64,000 bases of DNA from an uncultured Porphyromonadaceae bacterium. Its GTDB lineage: Bacteria; Bacteroidota; Bacteroidia; Bacteroidales; Barnesiellaceae. The stretch spans positions 232,538 to 296,537 of the forward strand of contig UPYI01000002.1 of the NCBI GenBank assembly GCA_900538555.1. Direction: 5' to 3'. Under the pieces are notes generated by a model. It ran no database searches and was not told where the DNA came from. It saw only the letters and a program-made list of their open reading frames with translations. Shown in pieces: positions 53,643 to 62,527 of this stretch (the first letter of the stretch is position 1; each line of letters begins with the position of its first letter). Both the position numbers and the translations under genes were made by a program.

Positions 53643-53967
53643 AGGGGAATAAAATTAAAAATGAATACTTTTATAAAAAACTAATTATTTTTTTTGCAAT
53701 ATATAATTATATTTTCAAAACGACAACAAAAAATACAAAGAAAATAAAAGAAAGTTAGTATTTTCGAAGTATTATAGCAATTTGTTTCTGCAATCCGAAA
53801 CGGATCGGTATTACTGTCATTCCCTAATTACTCTGACGAAAAAAAATTTCCGGCACAACGCTCCCGATATTTTTCCACCGAACCGGTACGGCAGCTATCC
53901 TCCACCCTATCGCCCCCGAAAAACGGATAGATAAAACAATGCGCGGAGCCGGAGTGATACCATAAAA
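53643..53967. other. AT-rich intergenic region without a gene
   Basis: The 414-base gap between the secreted protein gene and the transporter gene is AT-rich near the start codon at 53642, with a weak minus-strand TATATTGC. No credible open frame, RNA gene or repeat copy was seen. Confidence 0.6.
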
Positions 53968-54011
53968 AATCTGCAAGTTCTCCATCACAAGGATATGAGA
54001 ACTTGCAGATT
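53968..54011 (-). terminator. POT transporter terminator
   Basis: AATCTGCAAGTTCTC pairs with GAGAACTTGCAGATT about 45 bases after the transporter stop codon. On the minus strand TTTTTTATG follows. Confidence 0.85.
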
Positions 54012-54056
54012 CTATAAAAGCGTCTTTTGAATTACCGCCTTCTCTTAAAGGACGGA

Positions 54057-55616
54057 TTATTTAGCGATACGCTCCAACCATCTTACCATCGAAAGCATAA
54101 CAATCATAGATACGCCCGTAGCTCCGACGAATACCAGCCAACAAGCCCAGATAGGCACGGAAGTATAGAGCAATCCGCCGATGAACAGCAACGAGTTGCC
54201 CACTGCCGTAGCTGCCAGCCAGCAACCTTGCATCAAACCTTGCAAATGAGGAGGTGCGACTTTCGAAACAAACGACAATCCCAACGGAGAGATAAACAGT
54301 TCAGCCACAGTCAGGATAAAATACAGACCTACCATAATCCACGGTGTTACCCGTATATTGCTGATCTCTTCGGCAGTCATATTACCCAACGCTTCTTTCG
54401 AAGGCAACGTGAACGAGAACGTCATCAGGAAGAGATATGCCAATGCGGCAACACCCATACCGATCGCGATCTTCATCGGGGTCGAAGGTTCTTTACCTCT
54501 GCGTTTCAATGCGCCGAACAGCCACATCACCAGCGGAGTCAATGTTACGACAAAGAACGGATTCACCGATTGGAAAATCTCCGCACCTTTGATCTGCGTA
54601 AAGCCCAAGTCGATATTGATGACACTCAGATCGACATAGTCGCGGGCGAAATAAGTCAGAGAATACCCGTTCTGGTGGAACGACAACCAGAAGAAAATCA
54701 CCACACCGAACACGGCGAACAAAGCATAGATGCGTTGTTTGATCTCTGTCGCACTCATCTTGATCTCTTCTTTGCTGACCGCATTGCCTTTCACCTCGAC
54801 AACCGCTTTCTGGGCGGGATCGGGGAAACGGCGTTGGTTCTTCAAATAGATCACCAGCGAAATCAACATCGCCACGATAGCCGCCATAAACGCATAGTGG
54901 AAACCGCGGTTGAACACATCGAGATAGCTGTTGGCAAATGCTCCGAGGTCGGTCACTTCGGCTCCGTTCAACGAAGCCTGGTTAGCTAAGGTCGAAAGGT
55001 TCTCCAATGCCTGCCCTTTCATGCCTTCGCCCTGTGCCAGATATTGGTGGCAAAGTTCGGGAAGCGAAGCATCATAATCGAAGTTATTCACTTTCAACCA
55101 CCAGTTTCTCACACCGATAGCAATGAACGGAGCGAAGAAACCGCCGATGTTGATGAACATATAGAATATCTGGAATCCGGCATCACGCAGATTCGAATAT
55201 TTCGGGTCATCATACATCTGACCTACCAATGCTTGCAGATTGCCCTTGAACAAACCGTTACCGAATGCAATGACCAGCAAACCGAAACAAGTCAGGCTCA
55301 GATAAAGTCCCAGGCTGGGCACCGGAGTAGGTGTAGGAATGGCGATAATCAGATAACCGAAAGCCATCATGATCAGACCGGCAAGAATCGTACCCTTGAA
55401 ATTTTTGGTCTTGTCGGCGATCACACCTCCGGCAAGTGCCAGAATATAAATCGAAGCATAAAATGCGGAATAGATATATCCCGTTACGGTTTCAGACAAT
55501 CCGAACTTTGCGGAAATAAACAACGTCAGAATGGCCATCATAATGTAGAAACCGAAACGTTCCCCCATATTAGCCAAAGCGGCGGCAATTAAGCCCTTAG
55601 GGTGTTTTTTAAACAT
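54057..55616 (-). CDS. POT family proton-dependent oligopeptide transporter
   Basis: A 519-residue membrane protein with about 13-14 helices. The PTR2 family motifs are visible: ANMGERFGFYIMMAILTLFI at the start, GGVIADKTKNFKGTILAGLIMMAFGY, and the ExxER-like region GERFGFY. FQIFYMFINIGGFFAPFIA lies in helix 5. It imports di- and tripeptides with protons. It closes the minus-strand run after sufE, 17 bases upstream, and is close to ldcA and a peptidase, so supply of peptides from recycled cell wall or food is a reasonable role. Confidence 0.93.
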   Translation of the reverse strand: MFKKHPKGLIAAALANMGERFGFYIMMAILTLFISAKFGLSETVTGYIYSAFYASIYILALAGGVIADKTKNFKGTILAGLIMMAFGYLIIAIPTPTPVPSLGLYLSLTCFGLLVIAFGNGLFKGNLQALVGQMYDDPKYSNLRDAGFQIFYMFINIGGFFAPFIAIGVRNWWLKVNNFDYDASLPELCHQYLAQGEGMKGQALENLSTLANQASLNGAEVTDLGAFANSYLDVFNRGFHYAFMAAIVAMLISLVIYLKNQRRFPDPAQKAVVEVKGNAVSKEEIKMSATEIKQRIYALFAVFGVVIFFWLSFHQNGYSLTYFARDYVDLSVINIDLGFTQIKGAEIFQSVNPFFVVTLTPLVMWLFGALKRRGKEPSTPMKIAIGMGVAALAYLFLMTFSFTLPSKEALGNMTAEEISNIRVTPWIMVGLYFILTVAELFISPLGLSFVSKVAPPHLQGLMQGCWLAATAVGNSLLFIGGLLYTSVPIWACWLVFVGATGVSMIVMLSMVRWLERIAK

Positions 55617-55633
55617 ACGTAAAAGTTTTAGAG

Positions 55634-56068
55634 TTAATTATTCTTTTCATTTTTCACTTTAAAAGCCAAAGCATACATGTGCATCTGTTTCACCATAGCC
55701 ACCAGTCCGTTCGAGCGCGTAGGCGACAGATGTTCTTTCAATCCGATCCGTTCGATAAAATATAAATCGGCATTCAGTATCTCGTCGGGCGTATGACCCG
55801 ACAGCACACTGATCAACAGCGAAACGATTCCTTTCACGATAATCGCATCGCTCTCGGCAGAAAAAAACACCCGTCCATCCTTATAATCGGCTTGCAGCCA
55901 TACCCGGCTCTGGCAACCCTCTATCAGGTTTTCCGGTGTTTTATACTTCTCGTCGAGCGGTTCTTGCGAATTGCCCAAATCGATCAGCAAAGCATATTTG
56001 TCCATCCAATCATCGAACGCCGAAAATTCATCGACGATCTCATCCTGTATTTCATTGATTGTCTTCAT
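55634..56068 (-). CDS. sufE: SufE family sulfur acceptor
   Basis: A 144-residue SufE protein that takes the persulfide from SufS and stimulates it. The key Cys52 is in LIEGCQSRVWL; the remaining fold matches SufE. It is over 50 kb from sufBCD in this window and sits between the M28 peptidase (14 bases) and the peptide transporter (17 bases), so its expression is tied to a different operon. Confidence 0.93.
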   Translation of the reverse strand: MKTINEIQDEIVDEFSAFDDWMDKYALLIDLGNSQEPLDEKYKTPENLIEGCQSRVWLQADYKDGRVFFSAESDAIIVKGIVSLLISVLSGHTPDEILNADLYFIERIGLKEHLSPTRSNGLVAMVKQMHMYALAFKVKNEKNN

Positions 56069-56082
56069 CGCTATATCCGGTT

Positions 56083-57063
56083 TTATTCTTCATATATTAC
56101 TGTCAATACAGTCTGACCCACAGCTTTCAACGTAGCCCGGTCTATATTTTTCATCGTATCGTCGTGCGTATGCCAATAAGGCGGGAAACCGCTCTCCGTA
56201 TCGGGATTGTAAGCGATAATATCCACGCTCGGTATTCCCATACGGTTCACATACACATGATCGTCCGTCACATATCCGCCATCGCTATCTACAAAGTAAT
56301 CGCCGTACCCGATACGGGCAGCCGTACTCCAAATTCGCCGTACTAACGACGACGCATAATATTTCGATACCCCTTCACGGAAAAACTTCGAATGAGCGCC
56401 GCCTACCATATCGAGCAAGATACCGTAACGGGCGCGATACCCCGGGCGATGCGGACGACGGGTCCAATATTGTGTTCCCAACGCCCACGAATCAGCAGCT
56501 TCGGACTGCGACCATTCCGGCACACCGTAATCTTCGGCATCGCAAAACAGAATATCCACCCCCACTCGCGGAGCATGTTGCCCGATCTGCCGGGCTATTT
56601 CCAACAGTACTCCCACTCCGCTCGCGCCGTCATCAGCCCCGTCGATCGGCATATTCCGTCGATCCGGATTACTGTCCCGATCGGCATAAGGGCGGGAATC
56701 CCAATGGGCGAACAGCAGTATTCTGTCCTTTTTTTCCGGCGAGAACACACCGATGATGTTCCGGGCTCGCAACTCCGTTCCATCGTAAGCACGCAGCAAA
56801 GCCTCCTGCATCTCCACTTCCGCTCCATGTCGCCGCAACTCCTCCGCCAGATATTCGGCACAAGCCCGGTGTGCACCCCGGTTCGGGACACGCGGACCGA
56901 ATGCGACCTGCCGTTGTACATACGCATACGCACTATCGGAATCAAAGACAGGAATATCCGCAACTGCCGGCTGCGGTAACGATTTGTTCCCGCCGCGGGC
57001 AGAACAGGAAAGCAATCCCATCCCGACAACACAACAAAACAGATAACAGAAAATACTTTTCAT
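56083..57063 (-). CDS. M28 family metallopeptidase / glutaminyl cyclase-like lipoprotein
   Basis: A 326-residue lipoprotein: signal peptide with lipobox GLLSC (Cys20), then an M28 domain. Zinc-binding and active-site elements are HWDSRPYAD, DGADDGASGVGVLLEIAR, DAEDYGVPE and YWHTHDDTMKNID, as in glutaminyl-peptide cyclotransferase-like members. Either aminopeptidase or N-terminal glutamine cyclisation is possible. The start MKSIFCYLF (57063) replaces a longer frame to 57105 because a TACATTTG -7 box lies there. Confidence 0.85.
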   Translation of the reverse strand: MKSIFCYLFCCVVGMGLLSCSARGGNKSLPQPAVADIPVFDSDSAYAYVQRQVAFGPRVPNRGAHRACAEYLAEELRRHGAEVEMQEALLRAYDGTELRARNIIGVFSPEKKDRILLFAHWDSRPYADRDSNPDRRNMPIDGADDGASGVGVLLEIARQIGQHAPRVGVDILFCDAEDYGVPEWSQSEAADSWALGTQYWTRRPHRPGYRARYGILLDMVGGAHSKFFREGVSKYYASSLVRRIWSTAARIGYGDYFVDSDGGYVTDDHVYVNRMGIPSVDIIAYNPDTESGFPPYWHTHDDTMKNIDRATLKAVGQTVLTVIYEE

Positions 57064-57122
57064 AGTCTTCGTTTCAAATGTAGTGATTCTCTCCGAATAG
57101 AACAATTTTACCGCTCCATTTT

Positions 57123-58025
57123 TTAACGGAAAGCAAGCGACACCCCCGATGCGTTCACATCAAGTTCCACGTCCGCACCTTCGATCATCGGATAATTCTC
57201 CGGGACATGTCCTACCGGAAAGTCGAAGCAAACCGGATAATCGTAATCGGCGACCAACGCCCCGATCTGTTCGTACAACGGATGCGTTGGCGACTCCTCG
57301 TATTCGGTAAACCGTCCTACGATCAATCCCGACAAACCGGCAAGCACCCCAGCCAAACGCAGATTATAAAGCATCCGCTCGATTTTGTAAGGCGGCTCGG
57401 CAATATCTTCGATAAACAGAACCGTACCGGGAGCAAACAGATCGTAAGGAGTGCGCAACAAAGCACACAGCACCGCCATATTCCCCCCGACCAATCTGCC
57501 GCGGGCACGCCCCTGCCGGTTCAACCGATGAGCATCCACCCGATAGACCGGATTCTCACCGAACAAGATCGCCCGCAAAAAACGGGAAGCCTCATTTTCG
57601 GGAGTCTCCGACAAATGCTTGCACATCGGGGCATGCAACGACATCACGCCTGCCGACAAACTCGCCGCATGCAATGCCGAAATATCACTGAATCCGATTA
57701 TCCACTTCGGGCGGGAAGAGAACCACTCCGGACGCAAATGTTCGAGCAGATGCACCGTCCCGTAACCGCCGCGGCTACACAACACGGCGGCAACCGAATC
57801 GTCGGTCAATGCCGTCCGCAAGTCCGCCAACCGCTCCTCTACCGTGCCCGCATACCCTTTCGTGGCGGCTACGCAATACCGTCCGCGGACAGGTTCCAAC
57901 CCCCACGAACGCAACACATTCTCCGCGCCTTCCACATAGCCCGGGAACACCGAACTCGCCGGCGAAACAATCATCACCCGATCGTTTCGGCGCAGCGAGT
58001 CCGGTTTTATCATCGTTTTTTTCAT
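57123..58025 (-). CDS. ldcA: L,D-carboxypeptidase (S66 family)
   Basis: A 300-residue LD-carboxypeptidase that removes the terminal D-Ala from peptidoglycan tetrapeptides during recycling. The nucleophile Ser is in IIGFSDISALH; CSRGGYGTVHLLEHL and the C-terminal DFPVGHVPENYPMIEG with its catalytic His are present. Its start codon follows the der stop codon by 18 bases. Confidence 0.92.
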   Translation of the reverse strand: MKKTMIKPDSLRRNDRVMIVSPASSVFPGYVEGAENVLRSWGLEPVRGRYCVAATKGYAGTVEERLADLRTALTDDSVAAVLCSRGGYGTVHLLEHLRPEWFSSRPKWIIGFSDISALHAASLSAGVMSLHAPMCKHLSETPENEASRFLRAILFGENPVYRVDAHRLNRQGRARGRLVGGNMAVLCALLRTPYDLFAPGTVLFIEDIAEPPYKIERMLYNLRLAGVLAGLSGLIVGRFTEYEESPTHPLYEQIGALVADYDYPVCFDFPVGHVPENYPMIEGADVELDVNASGVSLAFR

Positions 58026-58043
58026 AATACACCTCGAAACGCG

Positions 58044-59357
58044 TTATTTCTCGCGCATGAAGATATTGATCGGCGTACCGCTGAAATTCCAGTTTTCCCG
58101 AATCTTATTCTCCAAGAATCGTTTGTACGGTTCTTTCACCCATTGCGGCAGATTGCAGAAGAAAATAAACGTAGGGACATACGAGCCTTTCAGCATCGTC
58201 ACATATTTGATCTTCACGTATTTGCCCTTATGTGCAGGTGGCGGATAACTCTCGATCGCGCTCAACATCACCTCGTTCAGTTTCGAAGTAGGCACCGTAT
58301 TTTTCCGGTTCTTATATACCATGACCGCATTTTCCAGAACCTTGAATATCCGTTGCTTCGTCAATGCCGACGCATAGATGATCGGGAAATCGGTAAACGG
58401 AGCAAAACGTTCGCGGATAGCCGTCTCGAATGTCTTGATCGCTTTCGTAGACTTATCCTCTACCAGATCCCACTTGTTGATGCAAACTACCAGACCTTTC
58501 TTGTTCTTCTGAATCAACGAGAAGATATTCATATCCTGTCCCTCGATACCGCGCGTGGCATCGATCATCAGAATACAGACATCCGAATTCTCGATCGCAC
58601 GGATCGACCGGATAACCGAATAATATTCCAGATCTTCGTTCACCTTGCCTTTCCGGCGGATACCGGCGGTATCGACCAGATAAAAATCGAACCCGAACTT
58701 GTCGTAGCGCGTATAAATCGAGTCGCGGGTAGTACCGGCAATATCGGTCACGATGTTACGCTCCTCGCCGATAAACGCATTCACGATCGACGATTTCCCG
58801 GCATTCGGACGCCCCACCACTGCGAAGCGCGGAATGTCCGCCTCGGGTTCCTCCTCGGCTTTCTTGGTAAACTTCTTTACCAGATCGTCCAGCAACTCGC
58901 CCGATCCGGCACCATTAATTGCCGAAATACAATACGGATCGCCCAGACCGAAACGATAAAATTCGGCGGCATTGTACTGCCATTCATTCGAATCGGCTTT
59001 GTTAGCGACCAGCATGATCGGCTTTTTCGCCCGGCGAAGAATCGAAGCCACATGATCGTCCAAGTCCGTCGCACCGTTTTTCACATCCACGACAAACAAA
59101 ATCACATCCGCCTCCTCGATAGCAATCGCTACCTGCTTATTGATTTCTTCCTCAAAAATATCTTCCGAATTAACCACCCAGCCACCGGTATCGATAATCG
59201 AGAACTCCTGTCCGCACCACTCCACCTTTCCATACTGGCGGTCGCGCGTCGTTCCCGACAACTCATTGACAATCGCCTGACGCGATTGAGTAAGCCGGTT
59301 GAACAAGGTCGATTTGCCCACATTGGGGCGACCTACGATAGCAACAATATTTCCCAT
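58044..59357 (-). CDS. der: GTPase Der (EngA)
   Basis: A 437-residue Der, the tandem GTPase needed for 50S assembly. The first G domain starts GRPNVGKSTLFNRL (residues 8-21) and the second GRPNAGKSSIVNAF near residue 180. A KH-like C-terminal domain ends the protein (SGTPINIFMREK). The ATG at 59357 follows an AAAGAGAAAAG purine stretch; the upstream M at 59396 adds an unconserved 13-residue leader. It follows era by 44 bases. Confidence 0.95.
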   Translation of the reverse strand: MGNIVAIVGRPNVGKSTLFNRLTQSRQAIVNELSGTTRDRQYGKVEWCGQEFSIIDTGGWVVNSEDIFEEEINKQVAIAIEEADVILFVVDVKNGATDLDDHVASILRRAKKPIMLVANKADSNEWQYNAAEFYRFGLGDPYCISAINGAGSGELLDDLVKKFTKKAEEEPEADIPRFAVVGRPNAGKSSIVNAFIGEERNIVTDIAGTTRDSIYTRYDKFGFDFYLVDTAGIRRKGKVNEDLEYYSVIRSIRAIENSDVCILMIDATRGIEGQDMNIFSLIQKNKKGLVVCINKWDLVEDKSTKAIKTFETAIRERFAPFTDFPIIYASALTKQRIFKVLENAVMVYKNRKNTVPTSKLNEVMLSAIESYPPPAHKGKYVKIKYVTMLKGSYVPTFIFFCNLPQWVKEPYKRFLENKIRENWNFSGTPINIFMREK

Positions 59358-59401
59358 ATTCTTTTCTCTTTCTTTGGGCGACTTCTCAGCCGCCATGATT
59401 A

Positions 59402-60298
59402 TTAATCGGGCATATACCCGAAACTTTTCAACTTATTTTCCTGATTGCGCCAATCCTTTTCCACTTTCACATACAATTCCAGAAACACCTTTTTCTGGAA
59501 GAATGTCTCGATATCCTTACGGGCAAGCATGCCCACGCGCTTCAATGCCGAACCGCCCTTACCGATGAGAATACCTTTCTGCGAATCACGTTCGACATTG
59601 ATCACCACCATGATATGGATCTGCTTGTCATCCTCCTTGAATTGCTCCACAACCACCTCGCAGGCATACGGAATTTCCTTATCGTAAGTCAGCAATATCT
59701 TCTCACGAACAATCTCCGTAACAAAAAAGCGAGCCGGCTTGTCTGTCAAAGCATCTTTCTCGAAGAATGGCGGCGACGGCGGCAGCAGCTCTTTGATCCG
59801 TTTCAACAGATAATCCAGATTGAACTTATACTGCGCCGACAATGGAATGATTTCGGCTTTCGGCAACAACTCGTGCCAGGCAGCCACCAACCGTTCCAGT
59901 TCAGCCTGCCCCCCTTTCAACAGATCGATCTTGTTGATCACCAACAATACCGGAGCCTCTTCTTTCGCCACCTTATCCAAAAACGGCTGGTTCTTGGTCG
60001 GTGTCTCCACCACATCGGTCACATACAGCAGCACATCCGCATCGAGCAACGCCGACTGGGAGAAATTCAGCATCGATTCCTGCAATTTGTAATTCGGGAC
60101 CAGTACACCCGGTGTATCCGAATAGACAATCTGCATATCGTCCGTATTGACAATACCCATGATCCGATGGCGGGTAGTCTGCGCTTTCGATGTAATAATC
60201 GAAATCCGCTCGCCCACCAGCGAATTCATCAGCGTAGACTTGCCGACATTCGGATTGCCTACGATATTTACAAAACCCGCTTTGTGTATAGACTCCAT
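59402..60298 (-). CDS. era: GTPase Era
   Basis: A 298-residue Era GTPase that binds 16S rRNA and helps 30S maturation. GNPNVGKSTL is at residues 16-25; DTPGVLVPNYKLQESM and INKIDL follow, with a KH domain at the C-terminus (GKGGSALKRVGMLARKDIETFF). A TACTTTTG box is about 90 bases upstream. era and der are adjacent, as in many Bacteroidota. Confidence 0.95.
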   Translation of the reverse strand: MESIHKAGFVNIVGNPNVGKSTLMNSLVGERISIITSKAQTTRHRIMGIVNTDDMQIVYSDTPGVLVPNYKLQESMLNFSQSALLDADVLLYVTDVVETPTKNQPFLDKVAKEEAPVLLVINKIDLLKGGQAELERLVAAWHELLPKAEIIPLSAQYKFNLDYLLKRIKELLPPSPPFFEKDALTDKPARFFVTEIVREKILLTYDKEIPYACEVVVEQFKEDDKQIHIMVVINVERDSQKGILIGKGGSALKRVGMLARKDIETFFQKKVFLELYVKVEKDWRNQENKLKSFGYMPD

Positions 60299-60383
60299 AT
60301 TTCCAAAAATTTAAACGTCGTTCGAAAACAAAACCGGCAAATCCGCCCGAAAGTTTTTCGAAACACCGTTTATTTTCGCCTTG

Positions 60384-60391
60384 CAAAAGTA
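60384..60391 (-). promoter_or_regulatory. -7 element for era-der
   Basis: Minus-strand TACTTTTG, about 85 bases before the era ATG; the -33 position reads TTTC. Confidence 0.55.
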
Positions 60392-60470
60392 GATAAAAAA
60401 AGTGAATTAGAGAAATATAGACCGCCCCGGTTATACCTGCCCGAAACACAACCGCACATCCGGAAACAAA

Positions 60471-60502
60471 AAAAGCGCGGTAAAACCAATTACCGCGCTT
60501 TC
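60471..60502 (-). terminator. fabH terminator
   Basis: AAAGCGCGGTAA and TTACCGCGCTTT form a 12-bp stem with flanking A- and T-runs, 17 bases after the fabH stop codon. Confidence 0.85.
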
Positions 60503-60518
60503 TTTTATTCAGTCGATC

Positions 60519-61514
60519 TTACTGAGCGTCATAGCCCCAAACCAAATAAAGGGCACCCCAAGTAAATCCGGCGCCGAATGCCGTCAATACCATTTTGTCG
60601 CCTTTCTTCAATTGGTGCTCGAATTCCGAGATACACAACGGAATAGAAGCCGCACTCGTATTACCGTATTTCTGTATGTTGATCAACAATTTCTCAGGAG
60701 CGATTTTCACACGATCGGCAATTGCCTCGATGATTCGCAAATTGGCTTGATGAGGCACCAGATAGTCGATCGAATCCATCGTCAGACCATTGCGTTCCAT
60801 CACAGCCTCCGTCGATTCCACCATATCGGTAACGGCATGTTTGTACACGGCGCGACCCTCTTGGTAAACAAATTGTTCGCCACGGTCTACCGTTTCGTGG
60901 GTAGGAGGTGTCACCGATCCACCGGCTTTCATCAGCAAGTGAGGCAAACCGATACCGTCGGTTCTCAATACGGCATCCATTACACCTATCGTTTCGTCTT
61001 CCGACGGAACCACCAATACGCAAGCCGAAGCATCACCGAACAACGGACATGTGCTACGATCCTGATAGTTGGTCATGGACGACATTTTTTCAGCCGCAAC
61101 CACAATAATTTTCTTGTAAATACCGCCGCGAATATAAGCCGAAGCAGCTTGAAGACAAACCAGAAATCCGGCACACGCAGCTTGAACATCATAGCCGTAA
61201 GCGTGTTTAAGACCTGTTTTTTCTGCAATGATCGATGCGGTCGAAGGGAAACGATAGTCCGGAGTGGAAGTAGCGCAAATAAGCAACTCTACATCTTCGG
61301 GATTTGTACCCGTCTTTTCCAGAAGTTTTTTAACGGCTCTTGCACCCAGATCGGACGAACCGGTACCCTCTTCCTTCAATATACGTCTCTCTTTTATACC
61401 CACACGAGTAGTTATCCATTCATCGGTCGTATCGACCATTGTCGATAACTCATCGTTTGTCAATATATAATCGGGGACATACGAAGCGATACCTGCGATT
61501 TTTGCGTTCTGCAT
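60519..61514 (-). CDS. fabH: 3-oxoacyl-ACP synthase III
   Basis: A 331-residue KAS III starting fatty acid synthesis by condensing an acyl-CoA with malonyl-ACP. The catalytic Cys114 is in VQAACAGFLV, with His in LVPHQANLRII and Asn in KYGNTSAASIP. It lies after yceD and rpmF on the same strand, an order found widely in bacteria. Confidence 0.96.
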   Translation of the reverse strand: MQNAKIAGIASYVPDYILTNDELSTMVDTTDEWITTRVGIKERRILKEEGTGSSDLGARAVKKLLEKTGTNPEDVELLICATSTPDYRFPSTASIIAEKTGLKHAYGYDVQAACAGFLVCLQAASAYIRGGIYKKIIVVAAEKMSSMTNYQDRSTCPLFGDASACVLVVPSEDETIGVMDAVLRTDGIGLPHLLMKAGGSVTPPTHETVDRGEQFVYQEGRAVYKHAVTDMVESTEAVMERNGLTMDSIDYLVPHQANLRIIEAIADRVKIAPEKLLINIQKYGNTSAASIPLCISEFEHQLKKGDKMVLTAFGAGFTWGALYLVWGYDAQ

Positions 61515-61539
61515 AATTGTGTCATCTACATGAAAAAAT

Positions 61540-61559
61540 GCCCTAAAAAAATTTAGGGC
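61540..61559 (-). terminator. Hairpin between rpmF and fabH
   Basis: GCCCTAAA and TTTAGGGC form an 8-bp stem; on the minus strand ATTTTTTC follows. It may be an attenuator, reducing readthrough into fabH, or a terminator. Confidence 0.65.
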
Positions 61560-61585
61560 GTTAATTTTGATTCTCGAAAAAAGAC

Positions 61586-61771
61586 CTAAACGGCAGCTTC
61601 TTTCTCGATTGCTAATTTACCTCTGTAATAGCCGCATTCACCGCATACCGTGTGATAAACGTGCCATGCACCACAATTCGGGCAAATTGCCAACGTAGGA
61701 GCCACAGCCTTGTCATGAGTTCTTCTTTTGGCTGTTCTTGTTTTCGATTGTTTTCTTTTAGGATGTGCCAT
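61586..61771 (-). CDS. rpmF: Ribosomal protein bL32
   Basis: A 61-residue L32: basic N-terminus (AHPKRKQSKTRTAKRRTHDKA), then the zinc-type site CPNCGAWHVYHTVCGECGYYRG with two CxxC pairs. Normal length. The yceD stop codon is 11 bases upstream. Confidence 0.97.
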   Translation of the reverse strand: MAHPKRKQSKTRTAKRRTHDKAVAPTLAICPNCGAWHVYHTVCGECGYYRGKLAIEKEAAV

Positions 61772-61782
61772 TTTCTTATTAT

Positions 61783-62361
61783 TTAATTATTATCTATTAT
61801 TTTCTTCAACTCATCCCAACGCGGATCGGTTGCAACCTCTTCTTCCGACAGATCGTCTCCGTCGTCGAACAAATCGGAATCCTCTTCCGATAAATCGTCT
61901 TCTGTCGAACGAGCCGTATGCTTTCTCAGCTTCGCACTCATCGTCTTGTTGCATTTTCCTGCCGGATGTACATGTTTCAACGGAATAGTAAGAGCTATGA
62001 ACTCATACAAAAACCAAGCGATATTGAGTTCGCCTTCCGCTTCCGGGATCACGACTACGTTCTCGCCTTCTTCGCTATATTCGGTGCCGAATTTCACATA
62101 CAGCAACTCGTGCGTCGATACCTCATAATCCATGTCGTCCAAACAACGGTCACAAGGGATCTGAACCACTCCCGATATATCGAAATTGAGTTCAAAGACC
62201 GATGCGGTACGCTTCACACTCAATTTTACATCTACCTTCCCCTTAGGGACATCCTGTCCATCAATGTTCTTAAAGAACTCATTGTCCAATACATACTCAA
62301 AATTTTGAGTACCGATCGGCATACTTTTCAGCGGTAGCTTGTATAACGTAAACTTTCCCAA
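61783..62361 (-). CDS. YceD/DUF177 family protein
   Basis: A 192-residue YceD-type protein, linked to large-subunit rRNA accumulation, with the conserved CDRCLDD in PCDRCLDDMDYEV and LYVKFG, then an acidic C-terminal end. The start codon at 62361 is TTG (GKFTLYKLPLKSMPIG follows). I accept it because the first residues fit the family and the predicted transcript start is only about 17 bases upstream. The next in-frame ATG would remove 13 residues. rpmF follows. Confidence 0.85.
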   Translation of the reverse strand: MGKFTLYKLPLKSMPIGTQNFEYVLDNEFFKNIDGQDVPKGKVDVKLSVKRTASVFELNFDISGVVQIPCDRCLDDMDYEVSTHELLYVKFGTEYSEEGENVVVIPEAEGELNIAWFLYEFIALTIPLKHVHPAGKCNKTMSAKLRKHTARSTEDDLSEEDSDLFDDGDDLSEEEVATDPRWDELKKIIDNN

Positions 62362-62384
62362 CGCTATTTGTCGTTAAAACTCCG

Positions 62385-62392
62385 CAAAGGTA
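62385..62392 (-). promoter_or_regulatory. -7 element for yceD-rpmF-fabH
   Basis: Minus-strand TACCTTTG; predicted start near 62378, 17 bases before the TTG codon. Confidence 0.6.
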
Positions 62393-62527
62393 TAAAAAAT
62401 AATCGTTACAAATCAACCTTTTCGGAGCTTTTTATTATACATTCAAAAAAATTATCGGCTTTACAGCACTCGCATCCATAAACAATCCACAAGCAAAATA
62501 GTTCATCGCGACACCGGAAATATCTGT

